A stretch of 64,000 bases of DNA from Zea mays (taxonomy: Eukaryota > Streptophyta > Magnoliopsida > Poales > Poaceae). Both the position numbers and the translations under genes were made by a program. The notes under the pieces were generated by a model. It saw nothing but the letters and a program-made list of their open reading frames with translations, searched no databases and was not told the DNA's origin. The first letter of the stretch is position 1. Each line of letters opens with the position of its first letter. The stretch covers positions 180,292,428-180,356,427 of the forward strand of contig NC_050101.1 in NCBI RefSeq assembly GCF_902167145.1. The letters are read 5' to 3'. Positions 56,401-64,000 of this stretch are shown here, one piece after another.

Positions 56401-57343
56401 TGCAGCAGATCTGGCCCAAAAGTGCGAAAATTGTCAAAAATGTGTAAGGGACCAAAAACAACCTTCGTCATTGAGTCAGTTAATACAACCAACCTGGCCA
56501 TTGCAAAGATGGGGCCTGGACTTGTTAGGCCCACTTCCACCAGCACAAGGTAATTTGAAATATGTCGTGGTGGCGGTGGAATATTTTTCTAAGTGGATTG
56601 AAGCAAAGCCTTTGGCTACAATAACTTCGGCTACAGTCCAGAAATTCTTCTGGCAAAATATCGTTTGTCGCTTCGGCGTGCCGAAGGCTATAACTGTGGA
56701 CAACGGAACATAGTTTGACGCCGAAACTTTCAAAGATTTCTGTGACCAGATTGGCACGAAGATTCATTTTGCATCAGTCAGGCACCCAGAGTCAAACAGG
56801 TTAGTCGAAAGAGCAAATGGTATTATAATGACGGGAATAATGAAGTTAATCTTCAATCAACCCAGAGGAAAGTGGCCAGAAGAGTTGATTAAAGTGGTGT
56901 GGAGCCACAATACAACTATATCAAGGTCAACAGGTTTTACACCATTCAAGTTATTGTTTGGTGACAAAGCTATAACCCCCGAAGAAGCTAAGGCAGGGTC
57001 AAATAGAATAGTAGCTTCGGCAGAGGACGAAGCTGATTATTCTGTGGCAAAAGATGTTATAGAAGGGACCAGACTTCAGGCCGTGGAGAATATCAATAAA
57101 TATCAAGCCGAAACAATAAAATGGCGTGACAGAAAAGTGCGACTGAGAAACATTAAGCCAGGGCATTTGGTACTTTGGAGAGTGGCCAATCCAGATATAG
57201 TAGGCAAGTTACAGCTGAAGTGGGAAGGACCCTTTCTGGTGGTATCTTCGTCAAGACCCGGTTCTTACAGATTGAAGGATATGGACGGCAACGACATTCC
57301 TAGATCTTAGAATGCGGATGAGCTTCGGCGATATTATGTGTAA
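53413..57343 (+). pseudogene. pol of element B (PR-RT-RNH-aRNH-INT), gag deleted, many stops
   Basis: The frame from Met 53413 (MASSNNQVVAPSATKL) goes almost directly into protease (NVLVDTGSAADIIF, IVDMEYPYNAIIGRG), so gag has been lost in frame. RT follows: MCIDFTDLNKTCPKDEFPLP, LLDCYSGYHQIW, YVDD at 54809-54820. Then a first RNase H-like region to 55585, a degraded second RNase H (55660-56150), an integrase zinc finger (56290-56460), core (WGLDLLGPLPPAQGN, ITVDNGT, SNRLVERANG) and C-terminal part to 57343. Stops: 54028 (TAA) and TAG at 54785, 55583, 55682, 56148, 56711 and 57308. Frame changes lie near 54385 and 55930. Dead but old-looking. Confidence 0.88.
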
Positions 57344-57509
57344 CGACTTGATGTAGTCTTTTTCATTTTTTCCTATGGCACCCTTTTCCTTTCCAAAGGG
57401 GGAGAAAGGTTTTTGATGGGGCCATAGTTTGTAATTTTTCCTTTCTTATCCAGCTCTACGAGAGCAAAACCCCCCAAAAATATGTAAAATGTAAAATCTG
57501 AGCATGCAC

Positions 57510-57850
57510 CATCGAGTGCAGAAAAGGAAAAAAACAGGGAGAAGCTCGAAAGTCGACCCTAAGGGGATGCAGAGCACGATGAAGCTACAAAAAGTCGTTC
57601 CTAAGGGAGCGCGGCGTAAGTTTTCTGCTCAAAAGTCGTTCCTAAGGGAATGCAGAGCCAAATACCACCGAAATATAAGGCGAAGAAGTTCAAAAGACAT
57701 TCCTAAGGGAATGCAAAACTTACACCGAAAAGTCAACGGTGATACCGCCGAAATAGAAGGCGAAGAAGTTCAAAAGACGTTCCTAGGGGGATGCAGAACT
57801 TACACCGAAAAATAAGCGGTGCAGCCAAAAAATAAATGGCAAAGACATTT
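57510..57850. repeat. Tandem repeats between pol and antisense gene, element B
   Basis: Irregular units of about 60-100 bp with the core GTCGTTCCTAAGGGAATGCA and intervening CCGAAATAGAAGGCGAAGAA. At least five cores are visible (57595, 57635, 57697, 57777 and a weaker one at 57858). Same type as 2400-2760 in A; the core resembles the 81-bp unit in C. Confidence 0.8.
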
Positions 57851-58517
57851 CAGCCATTCCTAAGCGAATGAGGAGTTTTGATGTGGCTTCGTAAGCGTGT
57901 GTCTGGACATTCATTTGCACAATATATCACATCATTCATTGCATTCATATACATTCATTTAGACATACATAAGATCATCATCATCATATCATACAGATAC
58001 AGACAGTTGCTTCAGCTCTAAGGATAAGGCTTCGGTGAAAGGAAAGGAAGCAGATTTATGCTTCGTTGTGTACGAAAAGAAGGGAAGGTGTTTTTCGCCT
58101 TCGGCTCAAAAAATACAAGTTTCGTCCACATCAAAGCAGTTCACACATGGACGGAAAGGTAAAAATATATTACAAGGTATGGACAAATTACAGAGTAGTA
58201 TCTGATTCTTAAATTACAATATTCTTTACAAGGATAATTCAAGAGTTTCTCTAGAGTTTTTTCACAGCAATGTCTTCGGCTTCATCACCATCCGCTAAGC
58301 TTCGGATCATCCACCAAGCTTTGGCTCATTGCTCCTTGGCTTCGTCATCCTATACATAACAAAGCGTTATAAGGTAAATTCAAGTTTCAAGGAAAAGGTA
58401 AGCGCAAGGTATGAGTTTATTACTGGTTTAAGGTGACTTCGAGCTTCGTACACCCTTTGCCCAAATTTGAGTTACGAATCTGTTCCCAATGCTTCGGGCC
58501 AGGACGGGGATGTCATT
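57851..58517. other. Spacer downstream of the element B antisense gene
   Basis: AT-rich; includes CATTCATTTG and ATCATCATC runs (57908-57995) and a TTCGGCTCAAAAAATACAAG stretch near 58103. Probably the 3' untranslated region of the antisense gene. No gene seen. Confidence 0.5.
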
Positions 58518-61278
58518 CTAGTCTGCTAGTGATAAGCTGAAGTTTGGCATGTTTACAATATTCCCGTGCGTGCAACTAGCCTTCATAATAGCAACAGCTG
58601 TGCCACGAGAAGCTAGCAGAGCGTATAAGTCACCATGCTCATCTATGACTTCATCAAGAGCATCAACTTCGCCTTCAATATGATCAAAGATGCCTGACAG
58701 GTTTTCAGGTGAAGGTTTAAACTTTTCAGAACTGGCTCCAACAGAGTTGAAGACCTGCTTCAGTCGTTGCACGCAATTGTTGCCGAAGTTCAGACATTTA
58801 TCTTGAAGTTCCTTCAATGCCTTTTGCAAGTTTGAACTCTTTGTAACTTCAGCCTCAAACTTTTCATCAAAATCTTTCTTCTCTTGTTCGAAGCTTTTTG
58901 ATTTCGTGGAGAGTTCGTTGTTCAATCTAGCAATCTCGGCTTGGGCTTCTGCCAGCGAACCCTCCATTGTTTGGATCACGAAATCCTTCTTCTCCAGAGC
59001 AGCTTCGTGATCTTTAATTTTGCCCTCTAAGCCCTCAATTATAATTTCATTTTTCTTGTCCTCGAGATCTTGTTGCATCCTCAAGGTTTTACTTAGCAGT
59101 AGACTCTGAAAAAAATAACCTTCATCAGAAGTAACCTTCATCTCGAAAACAATAATAAAGTTCAGGTAAGAACTTCACCTTGAAATTAGAATAAAATAAG
59201 TTGTCGGCGATATATTGTCGTCGGTATCTGCTGAGGTCGGCCTCAAGCTTCGGAAAGCCAACACTCTTCGATAGAGTGCTGACAACCTTCGCCCCAATCC
59301 GGTCCTAGAGGCATCCTAAACTCTCTTCGGCAACGCCACCGAAGAGCAATGCCCCTGGTTGATAGCCGCATAATATTGCATAATCCCTTAGCTCTTCCTT
59401 CTCAGCCTTAGACAACTTTTGACCAAGTATGTCTTGAAAATTAAAATCCTTTTCCTCCGAAGTATCTTCGGCAATCTCCTTCTCTTTCCCGGGCACTGGG
59501 GCCAGGGTCTCTTCGGCAGCTATAGCAGCTTCTTCCGCGGCCTTGTTCAATATCATCTTATCAATATCAGAAAAAGTGCCCTCCAGATTTGTATCTTCGG
59601 CCGTCTCAGCTTTGGCAGTTACAACTTCGGTGGGGGCAGCCTCGGTAGCTGCAGTGTCTTCGGTAGCCAGTGTTTTTGACACCGAGGCCGATGGTGGCGT
59701 CTCTTCAATAGCATCAATAACAGTAATGATCCTTCGCCTTTTTTCAGCAGGCTTCTTGATTGTCGCAGGCTCCTCCTTTTGTAAAAGATTCATCAGTTGT
59801 GGCCCTAGTGGACTTAGCTTGAGAGGTAAAGATTCGGTCATTACCTTTAAAATTTCCTCCACGTCAGTAGCAGGAGGCGTTGAAGGAATTTCTTCTTCTA
59901 TATCAGTTGTTTTTCGCTCCGCAGCCGAAGCTTTTCTTTTCTTCGGAACAACCATCTTCGGCTCAGGGCTAGATTTTTTCTTTTTCAAAGCTTTCTCATA
60001 TTCTTCTATCATTCTAGCAGCTTGCCTCTTCATAACACTGACAACTCTTTTTCGCTTTGGCCCTTCGGCACCCTTGCTTAACCGTTCATAGTCAGGGTAT
60101 TCAAATTTCAGGGCATCCATTACTCGATTCAGCCTTCATTTCGGTGGGGTGCCAAAGGCCGCTGTCATCAATTGATATTCTTTCTTAGTGTAGTTGCCCA
60201 AAATTTCATTGCACATAGCTTCAATCATTTCCAACCATTCTTGGCAAGGCTCTTTGAAATGTTTCTTGAACTTGAAGTGATAGGGCAGTCGGACAAGTTC
60301 ATTCTTTTTCTTTTCTCCTTTAAGCCTCGGCATATTCCATTCCTTTAACGTCGGAAATACTCTGTTGGCTAAGTATTCCTGCACCAAATCTCTAGTACCA
60401 ATATGCTGAGACACAACTCAAAATTCGCCCACAGCTGTTCGGCATGGTGACCCTTGCAGCATGTCGCACAGGGGCCTAGTTAACCCAAAGGTTAGATCCA
60501 GTGGGCTCTGAACTATCTTCTCCTTCCCCTCATCAATCTTAACATAAAACCACTCATTCTTCTAGTCGGTTGGCCATTTGGTGCGATAGCTGATCACTAG
60601 AGTCTTCATGTCTTTGCGGTAAGCAAAGTTGTAGCAGCCGAAATTCTCGTGCAACCCATCTTCTTTAGCCTGCGTCTGATAGTGAAGCTCATGCACCCGG
60701 CAGAAAGCTTCGGCAAGCGGGTTCACTCCTTGGCTTCGGAGGGCCCAGATAAAGACATTGAGCCTAACGATGGCGTTAGGAGTCAGCTGATGAAGATAAA
60801 TTTCGAAATCTTTCAAAACATCCCCAATCATTTCATGCAAAGGAAATCTCAATCCTGCTTTGAAGAAACTTCTGTAAACTACCACCTCATCATTTCCTGG
60901 CTTGGGAGTAGTTTCTTCCCCGCCAAAACGAATCAGCTTCTTCTCGGTTTCCCCGAAGTAGCCTAGCTTTATCATCATGGGCATATCAGCTTCGGAGATA
61001 GTCGACTTTCCAAAGTCCAAGTGGTTGGGTTTGGATGGCATAATGGTGTTATAATCTATCTCTTCTTCACCAGCATCACCATCTTCAATATCAGCCTGAG
61101 CTTCGGCAGCAGGTGCACCTTCGTCAGGGGCACCCTCCGTCACAACCAGTCCCGACTGCCTCATCACTTCGGAGATTAGGGCAGTCTCAGCAGCTTCTGC
61201 CTCCTCTCCGTCGCGCGTAACTCTAGCTATTGAGCGCACTCTGGCCATTTGATACTGAATTTCTTGCGGTTTTGACAA
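58518..61278 (-). pseudogene. Antisense accessory gene of element B, spliced, Transposase_28-like
   Basis: Minus strand, opposite to pol. One frame runs from Met 61278 to 59179 with four in-frame stops (60562-60564 TAG, a TGA near 60422, 60136-60138 TGA, 59305-59307 TAG). The N-terminal domain (VVVYRSFFKAGLRFPLHEMI, LHQLTPNAIVRLNVFIWALR) resembles Pfam Transposase_28; the matching stretch in C continues with the same NEWFYV-type block. The linker is basic and acidic by turns, with PKRKRVV and PKKRKAS, both like classical nuclear signals. A phase-0 intron 59178-59106 (GTGAAG...TTTTTTTCAG) follows ...YSNFK, the same site as in A. The last exon is a coiled coil (EIARLNNELSTKSKSFEQEK) ending at 58518. 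Role unknown. Confidence 0.75.
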
Positions 61279-61449
61279 AGTTGATGACTTTTTGCAATTC
61301 TGCCGAAGCTCCCTCTTATGACGAAGCTAAAACAAGACGATGCTCTGATTGAGAGTACGATGAATAAGCTTCGGCTATGGTCAAATTTTTCGACAGCACA
61401 ACAGTGCAATAGTAATAAATGTTGTGGTAACTTCACAACTACCCGTCTG

Positions 61450-61459
61450 TTTATATAGT
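61450..61459 (-). promoter_or_regulatory. TATA box of the element B antisense gene
   Basis: Minus strand ACTATATAAA about 170 bp upstream of Met 61278, outside the LTR. The position relative to the start matches that in element C. Confidence 0.65.
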
Positions 61460-61566
61460 GCTGCAGGTGGGAAGGTAAATCGTCAAGCCGCTCGCACACG
61501 CTGAACAGTCGCCCGCACCCACTGAACGGTGGACCACAGTGCGCAAGAAGCTGGATCACTAGATCG

Positions 61567-62116
61567 CGCGTACCTAGGGGTGGATATCGAACTGACTCGA
61601 CTCGGCTCGACTCGACTCGAGCTGGCTCGTTAAGATAACGAGCTGGCTCGGCTCGACTCGATATGTTAACGAGCTAAAGATCCAGCTCGGCTCGACTCGT
61701 TTGCCAACTCAAGCTGGCTCGTTTAGCTTGCGAGGCAGCTCGATAATACCATGTCTAGTGTCTACGAACGGATATAAAAACATGTAGCAAAAGAAAAGAA
61801 GGAGATCTATTTAGAAAAAAATAATAGAGTTTGTAACTTAAGATTCCACACTCAACAAAGAACAAGATTAACTATAGTAGAGTACAAGATTAATTATTTT
61901 AGATCGGAGATTATTGTGATTTGACTAATTACTCCAACTCGTTTGGCTCGCGAGTCAGCTCGCGAGCCAGCTCGAGCTGTCTCGTTATCGTAACGAGTTG
62001 AAATACAAGCTCAACTCGTTACAAATTATAAACGAGTCGAGTCGAGTCGAGCCACTATCGAGTCGAGTCGAGCGAGTTAACGAGCTACGAGTTTTTCGTC
62101 CAGCCCTACGCGTACC
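61567..62116. mobile_element. hAT-type MITE nested in element B (534 bp plus 8-bp duplications)
   Basis: Body 61575-62108. Perfect 8-bp target duplication CGCGTACC at 61567-61574 and 62109-62116. Terminal inverted repeats TAGGGGTGGA and TAGGGCTGGA. Subterminal regions are full of CTCGACTCG, GAGCTGGCTCG and AACGAG phrases in inverted orientation, so the single strand could fold into a long hairpin. The centre (61760-61920) is AT-rich. No transposase: non-autonomous. Confidence 0.88.
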
Positions 62117-62277
62117 CGTTGTATGGTGGGACCATCTCGCACTCGGAATATTTAATCGTTTCTCGACAACGAGCTCAGAGAAGGTGTTTTTCGGACCTTC
62201 GGCGTTCCGAAGCCTAAGAGAATTTTTCACGGGTCGAGCTCGTTACGAAAAACGATCTGGCACCGTGAAGGGGCTAC

Positions 62278-62883
62278 TGTTGGGGGTATGCTTCGTCGTC
62301 GAAGGTCCTGTAGGAAGAAACACCTTCGGGAGATCAACACAGAAGCGAAGCCGAAGCTACCATCCGGAGAGCTTCAGCATAGTGACACGTCTTGAGACGA
62401 ATGGTGGCACCGACATAAAGATGAAAAGACCGATTGGCCCATGATAATCTATCATGATTGTAATCAGTTATAAAGGACATGAATGTAAATCTACACAGGT
62501 TGCGTCATGTGCCTATAAATAGATGAACAGTATCCTGTACTGTACACGCTGACTGATATTCACTCGCATGTCACCCGAATTTTCACCTTCTGTCAAGCCG
62601 AAGGTATAAATGTAATTTGATATTATTCATATTTGTTCATGTTAATATAATAAAAAATATCTTAATAATGTCATATGATTATTCATGTTATTTTCCATGT
62701 TTCATATGCTTCTACTTGCATTATTATAATACTGAGATGATGAAGGTACGTTCTTTATAACCTTCGTCTGAAGATCATTATATCCTAAGTAAAATAATGC
62801 TTCGAAGGAAGAAGGTACTTAACTATTAATACTTTGTGTTGCCTTGTTCTTATCTCATAACAGTTGAGAACAAGTCCCCAACT
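62278..62883 (+). repeat. 3' LTR of element B (about 606 bp)
   Basis: Starts TGTTGGGGGTATGCTTCGTC after the tract GAAGGGGCTAC. Ends AAGTCCCCAACT where the 5' LTR has AAGTCCCTAACA, so the terminal A is changed. TATAAATA at 62514-62521. Confidence 0.88.
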
Positions 62884-63440
62884 TTCTTTAATTGAAATGG
62901 ACACTAACAATCAAAGTATAGTAGGTTGTGTTTGAGCTCCATCGGTACCATACACTGCGTCTGATCAGTTCCAACACTTACAAACTATGTATTCTCTCCG
63001 TCCTAAATTAGAATTCATTTTATTATTTTTGCCACGTTTGACCGGTTCGTTCTATTCATTTTTTTCAAAAAAAATCAAAGCCATATTTAAAATATATTAT
63101 GTGCTAAACAGTATTACAACAAAAATTAATAGTAGTTATGTTTTTTCGAATAAGACGAGGTGATCAAACTTAAGATACAAAAGTCAAATAAATTATAAAT
63201 TAGAATGAAGGGAGTACTATATAAACAGGTTGTTGGAGCAAAGAAAGGAAGCAAAAGCGGCCAAGGGATGACATTCATTTATATATATATATATTTCAAT
63301 ACTCTGTTTTGAGGCGATGTTAGTTCATGAGCATGTAGACCTGAGATCTATCTTACAATCAGGAAAGATAGAAATCAGATCATTAGAACAAATTGGAAAG
63401 AAAATGTATTGTTTTGGTAGATGGAGAAGAGAGGAATGAA
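62884..63440. other. Intergenic region downstream of the protease gene
   Basis: Contains the Stowaway-like MITE at 62990-63216, an (AT)n run at 63280-63292, and the probable 3' untranslated region of the minus-strand protease gene. No other gene seen. Confidence 0.55.
62990..63216. mobile_element. Stowaway-like MITE
   Basis: Left end TATTCTCTCCGTCCTAAATT and inverted right end TACTCCCTTCATTCTAATTT match the Stowaway style (TA duplication, CTCCCTCCGT terminus). AT-rich interior, about 225 bp, typical of MITEs near grass genes. Confidence 0.65.
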
Positions 63441-64000
63441 TCAATTGACGCGATGCACGACGCTTGAGGAGGCGGCAGCATTGTTATTAACTTCTCCGCC
63501 TCTGCTGTTGTGGAGATGATGGGTGTTGCACTTGTCCTTCCTGAACCTGATCTTGCCGTCGCCGTGGTCAATCTCCCAGATGTACTCCTGCATGAACACG
63601 TTGCCCAATATCCCGGGCCCTCCCCGTAGCAGCTTCCTGAAGGCCAGGCACGCCACCCCTGGCTCCACCTCCGGCATCACCACGCTCTTGGCTTCCGGCT
63701 CCAGCCTCGCGCCGCCTGCCATTTCCACCGTGAAGCTGGGTATCGTCACGTTGTGCGCCGGGTCCACGCCGTCGCCGGTGAAGGTCCACTTGTAGCAGTA
63801 CTCGAAGCCCTCCAGCTCGTACACCCGCGGCAGGTGCGACAGGTGCCTGTCCAGCGCCGCCGTCACCGGCGCGTACGCCTCCGGCACCAGCGACGTCACC
63901 GACGTGCTCGTGTCTAGGATGACACCGCCGCCCACAAACCTCTCGGCGTCCCACACCTCGTCCGGGATGTCCAGCCGCTCCCCGCCCACCAAGACGCCCG
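63441..64000 (-). CDS. Pepsin-like (A1) aspartic protease, C-terminal part, cut by window edge
   Basis: Host gene, plant nepenthesin/nucellin-type A1 protease; the 5' part lies beyond 64000. Visible on the minus strand: VGGERLDIP, then the second active-site region GGGVILDTSTSVTSL, the helix YAPVTAALDRHL, a Cys-containing loop (EYCYKWTFTGDGVDP), and the C-terminal strand LGNVFMQEYIWEIDHGDGKI ending in KDKC. The tail is Asn/Ala/Ser-rich. The stop is at 63443-63441. The catalytic Asp is present, but the triad reads Asp-Thr-Ser where Asp-Thr/Ser-Gly is usual, so activity is uncertain. Such proteins are usually secreted or vacuolar; the signal region is not visible. The frame is uninterrupted, unlike everything else in the window except the three gag genes. 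Confidence 0.88.
   Translation of the reverse strand, partial: GVLVGGERLDIPDEVWDAERFVGGGVILDTSTSVTSLVPEAYAPVTAALDRHLSHLPRVYELEGFEYCYKWTFTGDGVDPAHNVTIPSFTVEMAGGARLEPEAKSVVMPEVEPGVACLAFRKLLRGGPGILGNVFMQEYIWEIDHGDGKIRFRKDKCNTHHLHNSRGGEVNNNAAASSSVVHRVN

Larger units (their letters stand above)
52763..62883 (+). mobile_element. Tat-lineage Ty3-gypsy element B, gag-less, with antisense gene
   Basis: LTRs at 52763-53370 and 62278-62883. Order: LTR, PBS, protease-RT-RNase H-integrase remnants (53413-57343), tandem repeats (57510-57850), antisense accessory gene (61278-58518), hAT MITE (61575-62108), polypurine tract, LTR. About 20 differences between its LTRs were seen by eye, so it is clearly older than C and the Ji-like element. 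No matching target duplication: left flank ...AGTACC, right flank TTCTTTAATT. Gag is almost entirely missing. Confidence 0.9.

Noticed and set aside
1..64000. tRNA, rRNA or microRNA genes
   Set aside because: Only tRNA-complementary primer sites of retroelements were found; no cloverleaf, rRNA stretch or convincing precursor hairpin outside the MITEs.

Overview
The window is nuclear DNA of a grass and looks like intergenic maize (Zea) chromatin. About 57 of the 64 kb is LTR retrotransposon, nested several layers deep. The Ty1-copia elements are of the SIRE/Maximus lineage (Ji/PREM-2-like and Opie-like) and the Ty3-gypsy elements are Tat-lineage and chromovirus types. Family names come from remembered family traits, not from a database search. 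Only two host-derived genes are visible: a broken lipoxygenase exon (50422-50680, minus) and the 3' part of a pepsin-like aspartic protease gene (63441 to the right edge, minus).

Layout, oldest layer first. A Tekay/Del-like chromovirus (element D, minus strand) entered the lipoxygenase fragment. Its internal part is 5153-8707. Its long LTR (about 3.5 kb) is now in three pieces: 8708-9094, 18613-20554 and 49226-50421. A minus-strand Tat element (A, window start to 5152) sits in the reverse transcriptase region of D. A minus-strand Ji-like copia element (9095-18612, target duplication AGTAC) and a plus-strand Opie-like copia tandem (20555-49225, target duplication GGTTA) sit in the D LTR. The tandem has three LTRs and two internal regions. 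Its second pol gene is split by Tat element C (33389-45185, target duplication CTCTC). A further Tat element, B (52763-62883, plus), lies to the right and carries a nested hAT-type MITE with an 8-bp target duplication. Two Stowaway-like MITEs flank B.

How the parts relate. Each copia unit encodes gag and then protease-integrase-RT-RNase H. In all three copies pol lies in the +1 frame relative to gag and follows a splice-acceptor-like tract. Each Tat element carries, between pol (or its remnant) and the 3' LTR, an extra gene in the antisense direction. Copies B and C have their own TATA boxes, and all three have GT-AG introns. The proteins have an N-terminal domain resembling Pfam 'putative gypsy type transposon' (Transposase_28, seen in B and C), a basic nuclear-signal-like linker and a coiled coil. 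A keeps gag but no pol, B keeps pol but no gag, and both keep the antisense gene. Tandem repeats with a shared CCTAAGGG core lie between the converging 3' ends in all three. This antisense module and its retention in otherwise gutted elements is the most interesting biology in the window. Antisense extra genes have been reported in Tat-lineage elements such as maize Grande, so the class is not wholly new.
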